NCBI GenBank assembly: GCA_964585895.1
Contig: CAZPFP010000002.1
Location: forward strand, 1-43,121
Origin: CAZPFP01 sp964585895
GTDB lineage: Bacteria > Patescibacteriota > Microgenomatia > PFEM01 > JAHIFH01
Direction: 5' to 3'
DNA: 43,121 nucleotides
Shown here piece after piece: positions 1-7,432 of the stretch. The translations under genes were made by a program, and so were the position numbers. The number at the start of each line of letters is the position of its first letter. Position 1 is the first letter of the stretch. The notes beneath the pieces were generated by a model. That model had not been told where the DNA came from. It worked only from the letters and a program-made list of their open reading frames with translations, and did not search any database.

Positions 1-2280
1 CATCTGCCGAGAGGTATTGTTCCATGGTTTCACTGTGTCATTGTTGGCCGCTGATTGACGCTTTCCGTCAACCATGGAGCCATGAAGCAATGAAACAATC
101 TGGTTGGTATCCCCAGAATCTGCAAATCTGCCGAAAACTAACCTTGAGAACATCTTCCGGATGTTGTAGGAATGTCCCTCTGCCCAACGCATCCGTTGGC
201 GGATCAGCCGTTTGAGGGTAGAAGCGCACTCCGCAGGGGCTTGGATGTAGGGGGTGTAAACCACTTTATAGCCTTGTTCATAGAGTTTAAGGGTTAATTG
301 AAAGTCTTCAGTAATACTTCTCCCCCAACCGACTTTCTTAAGGACATCACTTCTAATCATATAGACACTACCGGAAATCTGCTTTAGCAAACCCAAGATT
401 TCTCTGCCAGGCCGTTCTACCACATAAGAGCCCGCGTATTCCGTTCTCACCCCTCTGGTAATCCAATTCTCTGATTTATTAAGCACATGCCATTGGTAAC
501 CACCAACAACGGCTATATTAGAAGTAGTATATTTTTCTGAGTTATTATTATTAGCCTTAAAATATTTAACAAACATCTCGAGAGTATCAGGATAAGGAAT
601 AAAGTCAGCGTCAAAAACCACACAAAACTCGGTTTTCGGATTCATGTTTTTGACCGCAAAGCTCAAAGCCGCCCCCTTAAAACCTTCCCTAGTGGGCCGA
701 TGGAGAATTTTAATTTTAGGACCTCTGGGATGAGCCTTGTTATGTGCTTTTGCATATCTTTGCACAATTCCTGTAGTTTCATCAGTACTGTCATCACAAA
801 CAATCACTTCATAGTTGGGATAATCCATAGAAGTACAAGCTTCAAGGATTCTCTCGGCCACTTTTTTTTCGTTGTAAAAAGGCAGATGAATAGAAATAAA
901 AGGATATCTTTTCAATTTAATATGGTCTAGAGAAGGCTGCAATCCCCCGGCTTGGACAAAACCATTTTTTCCATTACCGTTCCCGTTATCGTTTCCATTT
1001 AAACCAAAAATTTTTCTTAACCAGCCGCCATTTCCATTACCATTACTATTATTGTGGTTATTATTCAGTTTTGCTCCCAAACCAACAGCATAACCCCCTC
1101 CTTCCTCTATGGGCTGGCGAGAGAAAGACAAAACAATCGCCAAGGTTAAATAATATTTCATTGAATAGGCAAAGAAAAACGAGCCTACCAGCAAAGAAAC
1201 GGTGGCAAAGAAAAAGCCAACCTTTGAAGAAACCGGCGCTGCGGCCGTAATCGTGGCAAAATAACCCAAAATACCCAGAAAGACGGTGGTAAAAAAGGCT
1301 GTTGCCAGGGTAGCTGAAGCGAATCTGACCACTCGAACTCGTGTTTCGGTTGGCAGAATAATAAATTGAGCGCCAAGCTTTTCTACAGCCGCTATTACTT
1401 TGGTAACCGGAGTAACTTGGGACTGTGCATAAGCCAACCGCTTCTCATAGGTATTAAGCTCATATCGACGAAGAACATTCTGAACGCCATGATGACCAAC
1501 AATCGACTTCCCGGCAATCTGAGGCAAAACCTGAATAATTCTTTCCACCCCAAAACCCGGATATTGAGCCACCACCGAAAGAACCGCTTCTTCATATTTC
1601 TCTGGAGTCTGACGATAATAGCGCCCGACTGTGGGTTTTTTGTCTTGGAGAGCTTCTCTCTTTTTATCATCTGGCGCCGCCTGATATCTCTTCAACCATT
1701 TATAAAAAAGAGGTCGAGAAATTTGATAGTCGCGGCAAATTTTAGTCACTGGCTCTTTAAGCTTCACTACCCGCTCAATCATATCCAGTCGTTGCTGAGG
1801 AGTCAGTTCTTTGCTCGCCAAAACAGAACGGAAGACTCCTATTTCTACCTTGGTTTTGCCTCTGGCAACTTTCAGAGCTTCCTCGATACTAAGACCTTTT
1901 ACCTTTTCAACAAGCTTCTTTCTCCTATCAGAAGTGTTCAAGCCCAATCTTTCCAAAACATTTTGTACTCCATGATTGCCGACGATTGGTTTAGCAGCAA
2001 TCTTAGGCAATCCTAGGCTTATCCTTTGGCTTGACCACTGAGGATGAGCTAGAACAAGCTCAATAATCTTTAAAACATGTTTTCGGGAAACTCTTCGAGG
2101 CTTGACTCTAGCTCTCTTTTTCGGACTAACCGTTCCCTCTTTCTTATAGCGTCGGAGCCAACGATAAAAAAGCGTTCGGGAAATGCCTGCTTCTTGGCAA
2201 ACCCGACTAACGGGTTCATTTCTAAGAACAATCCGTTCAATTAACTTTATTCTATCTTGAGAAGACAGTTTTGGTGGCAG
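1..2280 (-). CDS. Two-HTH / membrane / family 2 glycosyltransferase fusion (partial at left edge)
   Basis: A single open frame of 760 codons runs from 2280 to the window edge. Residues about 1-110 and 155-280 are two copies of a transposase-like helix-turn-helix module (for example SRVCQEAGISRTLFYRW and TKICRDYQISRPLFYKW, each followed by a second winged segment). Two hydrophobic helices lie at about 315-385 and an Asn/Gly-rich linker at about 403-440. A processive GT2 domain starts near 460, with DDSTDE, FDADF, TED and QRMRW motifs. No ATG, GTG or TTG occurs in frame before or within the first HTH. CTG at 2280 follows AAGGAGG by 5 nt and is the best start. GT2 enzymes of this type make extracellular polysaccharide; the HTH role is unknown. 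After about residue 705 the sequence is repeat-derived, so the C-terminus is probably disrupted. Confidence 0.85.
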   Translation of the reverse strand, partial: MPPKLSSQDRIKLIERIVLRNEPVSRVCQEAGISRTLFYRWLRRYKKEGTVSPKKRARVKPRRVSRKHVLKIIELVLAHPQWSSQRISLGLPKIAAKPIVGNHGVQNVLERLGLNTSDRRKKLVEKVKGLSIEEALKVARGKTKVEIGVFRSVLASKELTPQQRLDMIERVVKLKEPVTKICRDYQISRPLFYKWLKRYQAAPDDKKREALQDKKPTVGRYYRQTPEKYEEAVLSVVAQYPGFGVERIIQVLPQIAGKSIVGHHGVQNVLRRYELNTYEKRLAYAQSQVTPVTKVIAAVEKLGAQFIILPTETRVRVVRFASATLATAFFTTVFLGILGYFATITAAAPVSSKVGFFFATVSLLVGSFFFAYSMKYYLTLAIVLSFSRQPIEEGGGYAVGLGAKLNNNHNNSNGNGNGGWLRKIFGLNGNDNGNGNGKNGFVQAGGLQPSLDHIKLKRYPFISIHLPFYNEKKVAERILEACTSMDYPNYEVIVCDDSTDETTGIVQRYAKAHNKAHPRGPKIKILHRPTREGFKGAALSFAVKNMNPKTEFCVVFDADFIPYPDTLEMFVKYFKANNNNSEKYTTSNIAVVGGYQWHVLNKSENWITRGVRTEYAGSYVVERPGREILGLLKQISGSVYMIRSDVLKKVGWGRSITEDFQLTLKLYEQGYKVVYTPYIQAPAECASTLKRLIRQRMRWAEGHSYNIRKMFSRLVFGRFADSGDTNQIVSLLHGSMVDGKRQSAANNDTVKPWNNTSRQM
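2..134. repeat. Inverted arrays of degenerate octamers flanked by a 9-bp direct repeat
   Basis: On the plus strand 16-47 is four octamers in a row (ATTGTTCC, ATGGTTTC, ACTGTGTC, ATTGTTGG). On the minus strand 99-68 is four more (ATTGTTTC, ATTGCTTC, ATGGCTCC, ATGGTTGA). The two arrays face each other across a short spacer that itself contains TGATTGACG/CGTCAACCA, so the whole can fold as a long hairpin. ATCTGCCGA occurs at 2-10 and again at 126-134, like a target duplication. The block lies inside the glycosyltransferase frame. Confidence 0.6.
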
Positions 2281-2343
2281 CCCGCCCTCCTTATGTAAAC
2301 ACTAATTCAAAATTGCCTATCTTTTTTAGCTTCAATCATTGAT

Positions 2344-2372
2344 GTTAACACCATATGGATATACCATGTCAA
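2344..2372 (-). promoter_or_regulatory. Possible promoter of the HTH-GT2 gene
   Basis: A perfect TTGACA is read on the minus strand at 2372-2367. With a 17-nt spacer the -10 would be GTTAAC at 2349-2344, a poor match. It would give a leader of about 60 nt carrying the AAGGAGG at 2292-2286. Confidence 0.3.
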
Positions 2373-2507
2373 GGGTCATTTGCCATCAAACTAGGTCAAA
2401 TTAGAACAGCTGTTTGAGGCTAAAAGAATTAAATATATCAAATTAACTAACTAAAGAAAATTATTAGGCAAAATTAAGATATTTTTGTACCTTTAAAGAA
2501 AACCCCC

Positions 2508-2536
2508 TTGACATCAATACCTTAAAATTTTAGAAT
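2508..2536 (+). promoter_or_regulatory. Promoter of the excisionase-like gene
   Basis: TTGACA at 2508-2513 and TAGAAT at 2531-2536 are separated by 17 nt. Transcription would start near 2543, about 58 nt before the ATG at 2601. Confidence 0.6.
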
Positions 2537-2600
2537 ACAATCATCAGTTTTTTAAACCTTAAATCGTAAAATAAGCAATTATTAGCAAATCTCCTAAAAA

Positions 2601-2915
2601 ATGAATGAAGATAAAAAATATCAATGGATGCCAATTGGCGAAGCGGCCAAATACCTTGGGATCTCTCGAGACACTCTTCGACGTTGGGGAAAAAGGGGAA
2701 AAATAAAAGCTGTTCGCTCTCCCACTAATCGGCGTTACTACACCAAAAAGCAACTTGACAAAATAATGAGTACTGGCAAAGAAGAGAAAAAAGTTAACAA
2801 ACTAGAAAAGAAATTATCAATCAACAAAACTCAAAAACTGATTATCACCGGTATTCTAAGTTTCCTCGTTACCGCCGCTCTAGCTTTACTGACTCAATTT
2901 TTTCTCCTAAAATAA
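2601..2915 (+). CDS. Excisionase/MerR-type HTH protein with C-terminal membrane helix
   Basis: 104 residues. Residues 10-55 form a helix-turn-helix of the excisionase/MerR-like family (IGEAAKYLGISRDTLRRW, then the wing RSPTNRRYYTKKQLDKI). Residues 58-75 are Lys/Glu rich and 78-102 are one hydrophobic helix ending close to the C-terminus, so the DNA-binding domain would be tethered to the membrane with the N-terminus in the cytoplasm. It is transcribed alone, divergent from the glycosyltransferase fusion. No clear Shine-Dalgarno precedes the ATG. The target is unknown; a membrane-anchored regulator is an inference. Confidence 0.8.
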   Translation: MNEDKKYQWMPIGEAAKYLGISRDTLRRWGKRGKIKAVRSPTNRRYYTKKQLDKIMSTGKEEKKVNKLEKKLSINKTQKLIITGILSFLVTAALALLTQFFLLK

Positions 2916-2929
2916 AATCTCCCATAACT

Positions 2930-2956
2930 CAAAGCCACGAAGACCACGGGCTTTTT
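2930..2956 (+). terminator. Possible terminator after the HTH gene
   Basis: AAAGCC and GGCTTT can pair across a 12-nt loop, followed directly by a T-run. It lies 15 nt after the stop codon. A second candidate lies at 3001-3023. Confidence 0.45.
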
Positions 2957-3000
2957 CATAAAGGTTGAGGTTGATAAACCAACCACTATTCCGGGCTGGT

Positions 3001-3023
3001 GGCGGCTTCTTACGCCTTTTTTT
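3001..3023 (+). terminator. Intrinsic terminator
   Basis: GGCG, an 8-nt loop and CGCC are followed by eight T residues. The orientation suits the plus-strand HTH gene. Confidence 0.5.
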
Positions 3024-3047
3024 CAAATGCAGCGAGAAAGGAAGGTA

Positions 3048-4478
3048 TTAGTCTAAAAGCCGATAAATTTTATCACCGTTTTGGTCGTAAACCTTCTCTA
3101 GACCAGAAATTTCTTCAAACTTTTCCGGATAAGAAAAATCGTGATAAAATTCCTCAGATTCTTCGGTGTGAACCACTAAATAATTAATCTCCAAGTCTCT
3201 AAGCCACTGGAGAGATTTCTCCGGATCTTCTCCTTCTCTTATCTCCCAGGCTGCTTTTCGCCACCTGGAATCAACTGAAGCTTGGTCCACTCCACCCCGA
3301 ACTTGAGAAATATCAAAGAAAGCATTAAGCCAAAAGACAGTTGTACCTGAGAGGAAGACTTTCTCGCCTGATTTAGCAACCTTATCTAGTCGACTGCCAA
3401 TTTGGTACTCCACTGTTTGAGTGATATCATTTTGCCATGCTACCAAAACGGTTTGGTTAAAAACGAATAGCCAAATTATTAATAGCATCCCTGTCACCAA
3501 AACTATACCTACTTTTGCCTTTATTTTCCTTATGCCCACCTGTTCTGCCCAATTTCCTAGTAAATAACCTCCAAAAATTGCCAAACCAAATTGTAATTCT
3601 GTTCCGTAAACAATCCAATCCAACCAAAAGTCAGGATCTGACAAAAATCTAAGCAAAGTTAGGCAAATAAAGATAAAAAGCCAATAAAAGCAAAAATCAC
3701 GGAGAAAGCTCTTTTTCCTAAAGAATTTAGCTGAAAAAACCGCCATTCCCAAGGCTAGAACCACTGGTAACAATCTCCCCAACCAAAGAATAACGGTCAT
3801 TAAACCTTTGCCTGCTAACGAAGGAGTACTAAAAAGAGTCAACCAATAACCGGGAGTATACCAAAAAGTAACTAACAAAAGAGAAAAAACTAAAATAAAT
3901 AATGTTTTTTTAATTTTCTCCTCTGCTTTTTTCCAACCAACCTGAACCAAAAAAACAATCACCATACCCAATAGGAGTGATGGTAGTATCAAACTATCAA
4001 GCAATATAATAATAGATATCGATACAAATAGTAATATTGCTCGCTTTGTTGTCCACTCTTTTAATAAACGTAGATAGATTATTAAAATAAAAGGAAGAAA
4101 AGAAAAAGCCATTAAATAAAGTCCACCAGAAAACCTGAAAAGAAAAGGGATAATTGGTCCAAAAAAGTAAAAAACGCCCGCTAAAACAGCGCTCTGCTGA
4201 CTCCCCTTCAATTCCTTAACCAAGAGATAAAGTCCTAGAGCCCCAAAAGGAAAAATTAGACTAATCAATCCGAAAAAAATCTCAAATAGGCTTAGACCCG
4301 GAAAAAATCGATTGAGAATAACAAGAATTGATGGCAAAATTGGCCCGGTTAAATACCGGAAAGGGGTTGTTCCCAAATACCAGTAGGGATAGCTACCAAA
4401 AACATTTCCTCCTTGCTCGATGAACCGGACCAAAGCAATTTGAATGGGTATTAGAGATGTCTGGGCTGGATACACCAC
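3048..4478 (-). CDS. GT-C-like multipass membrane protein, probably N-terminally truncated
   Basis: 476 residues with about ten hydrophobic helices followed by a soluble C-terminal domain from about residue 370. The early motif YPYWYLGTTPFRYLTGP resembles the region after the first helix of GT-C-type glycosyltransferase-like membrane proteins (YfhO / 6-PTPS-related). The preceding helix and acidic loop normally found in that group are missing: the frame is closed by TGA at 4490, and upstream DNA looks decayed. The start is GTG at 4478 or GTG at 4475. TATACT ends 6 nt before 4475, which would fit a leaderless message. Possible role: cell-surface glycan assembly. It could also be a decaying gene. 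Confidence 0.65.
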   Translation of the reverse strand: MVYPAQTSLIPIQIALVRFIEQGGNVFGSYPYWYLGTTPFRYLTGPILPSILVILNRFFPGLSLFEIFFGLISLIFPFGALGLYLLVKELKGSQQSAVLAGVFYFFGPIIPFLFRFSGGLYLMAFSFLPFILIIYLRLLKEWTTKRAILLFVSISIIILLDSLILPSLLLGMVIVFLVQVGWKKAEEKIKKTLFILVFSLLLVTFWYTPGYWLTLFSTPSLAGKGLMTVILWLGRLLPVVLALGMAVFSAKFFRKKSFLRDFCFYWLFIFICLTLLRFLSDPDFWLDWIVYGTELQFGLAIFGGYLLGNWAEQVGIRKIKAKVGIVLVTGMLLIIWLFVFNQTVLVAWQNDITQTVEYQIGSRLDKVAKSGEKVFLSGTTVFWLNAFFDISQVRGGVDQASVDSRWRKAAWEIREGEDPEKSLQWLRDLEINYLVVHTEESEEFYHDFSYPEKFEEISGLEKVYDQNGDKIYRLLD

Positions 4479-4676
4479 TCCAGTATATCATAATCTTTAT
4501 AAAACATAAGCAAAATTAAAGCTTAAAAAGTGTAAACATTAAGTGGGTATAATACCAGGATGCTTGTCAGGCTCACAAAATCCTAAAATGTTATAGGTTG
4601 CGGGTAATGAAGGAGATAGATTTAAGTAATCCTTTTATGGGTCAGTATGTTGAACTTTACAATTTTTCAGGTATGA

Positions 4677-4699
4677 CTATAGGGGCAAAGATAAAAATA
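4677..4699 (-). repeat. 23-bp exact repeat shared with 15764-15786
   Basis: The same 23 bases occur at 4677-4699 and at 15764-15786, the latter encoding the C-terminal IFIFAPI of the lipoprotein gene. Read on the minus strand, the copy here also encodes IFIFAPI, followed by a few residues and a stop. It may be the tail of a lost paralogue. Confidence 0.6.
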
Positions 4700-4774
4700 C
4701 TATAGGAGAAGACTGCTTAAAACCTTTTCAGCCGAAATCTTCTTTTTCCAAATTACTAATAATTTTTCGTCCCA

Positions 4775-5005
4775 TTAGCGTAAAAGAACAAAATGAAGCT
4801 CTTTTAAAAAACTAAAAATAGCATCATTAGACAGTTTATAGCTTTGTTTACATACTTTTGCAGATATCTTTCGCCTCCTCCAAAAAGGATTAGAAACAAC
4901 AATTGAAATAACTCTATCTTTACATTGAGCTCGTTTATTCTGGAGATGAGCCTTGCCTAAAACATAATTTGCTTTTAGAGCTTGTTCTAAGACGATTAGG
5001 CGCTT
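4775..5005 (-). pseudogene. Fragment of a transposase-like / HTH protein
   Basis: An open stretch of 76 codons without a usable start codon, ending in TAA at 4775. It encodes ISIVVSNPFWRRRKISAKV and LSNDAIFSFLKE, which resemble the second HTH segment of IS3/IS481-type transposases (typical pattern NPxWGYRRIS followed by a helix and FLK). Preceding codons give LIVLEQALKANYVLGKAH, loosely TPR-like. The similarity is judged by eye only. Confidence 0.35.
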
Positions 5006-5172
5006 CTAAATATCTCTTTGCACTGATAAAAGGTCTTCCCGGGGCCATTTCTGTCTCTCGACAGGTCTCAGATCGGCTTTCCCTTGTCAAGACCTTATAA
5101 GGCAAAATTAATAAAAGAAAAAATTGTTGTAAAACCCAATTAAAACACAGTCCAACTAGAAAAAAGCCCTAC

Positions 5173-5319
5173 TTAAAGGTAAAAAATAATTAAATTTTCA
5201 GCTATAGGATTGCTGTCAATTACGACTTTTTCGCCGAGATAATTCGGATATAAGTCTAAATACTCACTGCCTTAGTGGTTTTTGAGGCTAAACCAAAGAA
5301 GAAAGGCAGTTAAAATCAC
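5173..5319 (-). pseudogene. Broken short gene fragment
   Basis: From GTG at 5319, which follows AGGTG, the frame encodes VILTAFLLWFSLKNH, then TAA, then resumes with YLDLYPNYLGEKVVIDSN and ends at 5173. The one frame carries protein-like sequence on both sides of an in-frame stop, as expected of a decayed membrane or secreted protein. The family is not recognised. Confidence 0.3.
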
Positions 5320-5374
5320 CTAAAAGTTATTATCACCAAAAATAAAGTCTAAAAATATCAATTTTTGAACAACT

Positions 5375-5524
5375 TTAATCCTCAAGCTTTTCACTAAAGA
5401 CACGGAAAAAGAGGATGCTGCCAGCGCAGAACCCCAAAGTAAAAGCACCCCAGTAGAGCATCTTCGCCCCTTCCTGGGCAGGCACAAATAATCTGTTTAA
5501 ACTGAGCAGGAGAAAATTGGACAG
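5375..5524 (-). CDS. Possible small membrane protein, non-canonical start
   Basis: A 49-codon frame ends in TAA at 5375. It encodes a hydrophobic N-terminus, LFVPAQEGAKMLYW, a second hydrophobic helix around GAFTLGFCAGSILFF, and a charged tail ending EKLED. The only early start codons are CTG at 5524 or GTG at 5485. A perfect TTGACA at 5564-5559 with TAAAAA 17 nt further on (5541-5536) lies just upstream. It could be a real two-helix protein or another fossil of the decayed region. Confidence 0.3.
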   Translation of the reverse strand: MSNFLLLSLNRLFVPAQEGAKMLYWGAFTLGFCAGSILFFRVFSEKLED

Positions 5525-5653
5525 AAGTAGGGTTTTTTTTACATCATTTAAAAGTTAATGTCAAGCCGTTAGTGATTTTTTCCAAGAAAAAACACCTTTT
5601 TAATAAATAGAAGTTGTTTAATATCGATTACTCAGCTTCGACAGGTATATTGC

Positions 5654-6553
5654 TCAACCAACCAGATTCTCGAAATACTTAATTATCTCTAGAGCAACAT
5701 TAGTCGGGGTGTATTTTTCCAAGCCTGTAAACTGCGGCCCCGGATTAATCTCCAAAACGTACGGCTGTTTTGTTTCTTGATGAATCATAATATCCACCCC
5801 CGCGATTTCAGTCCGGGTTAATTGGCTGATTTTCTCTGCCATCTGTTTCACTTCTGGAGCCTTTTTAAGGTCAAAATTACTCCCCGAACCACCCTGACTG
5901 ATGTTGCTGCGGAAATCCCCTGGCTTAGGGAGGCGCTTCATTGCCCCAATCGCTTTAAAACCGACGGTAAAAACCCTAATATCGCCCTCATTAGGTAAAT
6001 ACTCGCGAATAACAAACGCCGAAGCCTGATTTTTAACTCTCTCTTCGAATTTTTTGAGAGTTTTCTTAAGCTCATCAAGAGAGTCTATTTTAAAAACTCC
6101 TTTCCCCTGCCGGCTACCGCTGATTTTCAAAATAAGGGGAAATTCAAAATCATTCACCACTTCATCGACTTGAGAAGAAGAAAAAAGAAAAACCGATTTT
6201 GGGTAGCGAAGACCATTCTCTGTCTGCTGAAGATAGTCAGAAGCCGGTGTTAGATAGTAGCGATAGTCAAGGGTAATAACTTTTTGATTAACAATTTTAA
6301 TCTGATGGCGCTGGTTAAGATATTGCGCCGCCAAAGACCATTCCCAACGCCTTTTAGCAAAAGCCCAAAGATAAACAAGGTTGTAATCAAGAATATTTTT
6401 ATCCTTCAGCAGTATTTTAAACTGATTAGGACCGGCTTTAATGATCAAGTCAGCGCTGAGACAGCCATCAATCTGATGACCCCGCTTTTCTCCCTCTTCT
6501 TGGAGACGTTTTAACTGGGAATTGGCCACCAAGCCCACAATTAGAATTTTCAT
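5654..6553 (-). CDS. RimK-like ATP-grasp ligase
   Basis: 299 residues. An N-terminal pre-ATP-grasp domain (about 1-110) precedes an ATP-grasp fold with FPLILKISGSRQGKGVF (lysine and glycine-rich loop), a RLPKPGDFRSNISQGGSG segment and the Mg-binding end VLEINPGPQFTGLEKYT. These are features of RimK/LysX-type carboxylate-amine ligases, which add amino acids such as glutamate to a peptide or protein with ATP. It is the last gene of a four-gene operon and starts 6 nt after the upstream paralogue. The substrate cannot be read from sequence. Its N-terminus is only loosely similar to its neighbour, so it is a diverged paralogue rather than a recent copy. Confidence 0.85.
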   Translation of the reverse strand: MKILIVGLVANSQLKRLQEEGEKRGHQIDGCLSADLIIKAGPNQFKILLKDKNILDYNLVYLWAFAKRRWEWSLAAQYLNQRHQIKIVNQKVITLDYRYYLTPASDYLQQTENGLRYPKSVFLFSSSQVDEVVNDFEFPLILKISGSRQGKGVFKIDSLDELKKTLKKFEERVKNQASAFVIREYLPNEGDIRVFTVGFKAIGAMKRLPKPGDFRSNISQGGSGSNFDLKKAPEVKQMAEKISQLTRTEIAGVDIMIHQETKQPYVLEINPGPQFTGLEKYTPTNVALEIIKYFENLVG

Positions 6554-6559
6554 TGTTCT

Positions 6560-7429
6560 TTAAGAGCTATTTTTAATAGCGTGTTCAATAAATAATTTGC
6601 CAATATTTTCCCCAACCGCTTTTTCCATGCCCACAAAGCCGGCCGTATGGTTGACCTCAAGCAAATAACGTTTCTTCTTGGTCATCAACATATCAACCCC
6701 GCCAACGCTCAGGCCAATCGCCTTAAGGGCCCGCCAGGCGAGTTTCTGTCCCTGACGGTCAAGTTCAAAAGGTTCAACCTTGCCGCCAAGAGAAAAATTA
6801 GCCCGGAATTCACCGGGAGCAGGCAGACGACGCATGGTAAACAAATGTTTACCCACAATTAAAACCCGCAAATCATAAAGATAAGGAATAAATTCCTGAA
6901 GAAGAAAGCCTTTGGCTGGCCGGTCTTCAGTCTGACACTGATTGATAAAAGAGGCCAACTCTTCAGGCGTTTCGAAGCGAAAAACCGAAACTCCCTTACC
7001 CATCCGGGTTGATTTAACAACCAAAGGATAACCCAGTTTCTCGGCTAATTGAGAATAATCCTGAAAATCCCGGCTGTAGGCGCTTCTAGGTACCGGCAAG
7101 CCAGCCAGAGTCAGCTTAACCATGTCAGTTATTTTATCAATTGAATAGCGGTGAGCTAAAAAGCCATTATCAAAAACCTTCACTTTTTTCTTTCTCAGCC
7201 CCGCCACGACAGCGGCAATAGTTTTGAGCGAATTAAAAACACCCCGAACGATGACCAGGTCAGCCTCAAGGTTGGTCAGTCCGGCTACTTTCAAACGATT
7301 TTTATCAATCTGAAAATTAAAATCCTTGAGGTTAAGCAAACGAAAGGAGTGACCTAACTTTTTCGCTTCTTCCTCAAGGCGCTGGTTTTCTAACAAAGAA
7401 GGCAAAGTCGTCAGTAAAACAATTTTCAT
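6560..7429 (-). CDS. RimK-like ATP-grasp ligase
   Basis: 289 residues. It has an N-terminal Rossmann-like segment (MKIVLLTTLPS), then the ATP-grasp domain with YPLVVKSTRMGKGVSVFRF, RRLPAPGEFRANFSLGG and LLEVNHTAGFVGMEKAVG. The acidic and asparagine residues of the Mg site (EVN) are present. It follows the ATP-grasp/protease fusion by 3 nt and precedes a second ligase by 6 nt. The two ligases and the fusion likely act on a common peptide-like product (inference from co-location). Confidence 0.85.
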   Translation of the reverse strand: MKIVLLTTLPSLLENQRLEEEAKKLGHSFRLLNLKDFNFQIDKNRLKVAGLTNLEADLVIVRGVFNSLKTIAAVVAGLRKKKVKVFDNGFLAHRYSIDKITDMVKLTLAGLPVPRSAYSRDFQDYSQLAEKLGYPLVVKSTRMGKGVSVFRFETPEELASFINQCQTEDRPAKGFLLQEFIPYLYDLRVLIVGKHLFTMRRLPAPGEFRANFSLGGKVEPFELDRQGQKLAWRALKAIGLSVGGVDMLMTKKKRYLLEVNHTAGFVGMEKAVGENIGKLFIEHAIKNSS

Positions 7430-7432
7430 TTG

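Larger units (their letters stand above)
2281..2600. other. Divergent intergenic region
   Basis: This AT-rich stretch separates two divergent genes. It contains the ribosome binding site of the minus-strand gene (2292-2286), a possible minus promoter near 2372, and a strong plus promoter at 2508-2536. I see no other coding or RNA feature. Confidence 0.6.
4479..5653. other. Decayed, gene-poor region
   Basis: About 1.2 kb with no intact conventional gene. On the minus strand it holds several coding-like fragments (a transposase-like piece at 4775-5005, a piece with an internal stop at 5173-5319, a small membrane ORF at 5375-5524). It also holds a 23-bp copy of sequence found in the lipoprotein gene at 15764-15786, and an ACTGCCTT/AAGGCAGT inverted repeat near 5270-5315. 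This pattern suggests erosion of former genes. Confidence 0.55.

Noticed and set aside
1366..2016. 216-codon plus-strand open frame
   Set aside because: It is the antisense of the HTH-GT2 gene, starts with TTG and has no protein-like motifs; the minus frame carries clear HTH and GT2 motifs.
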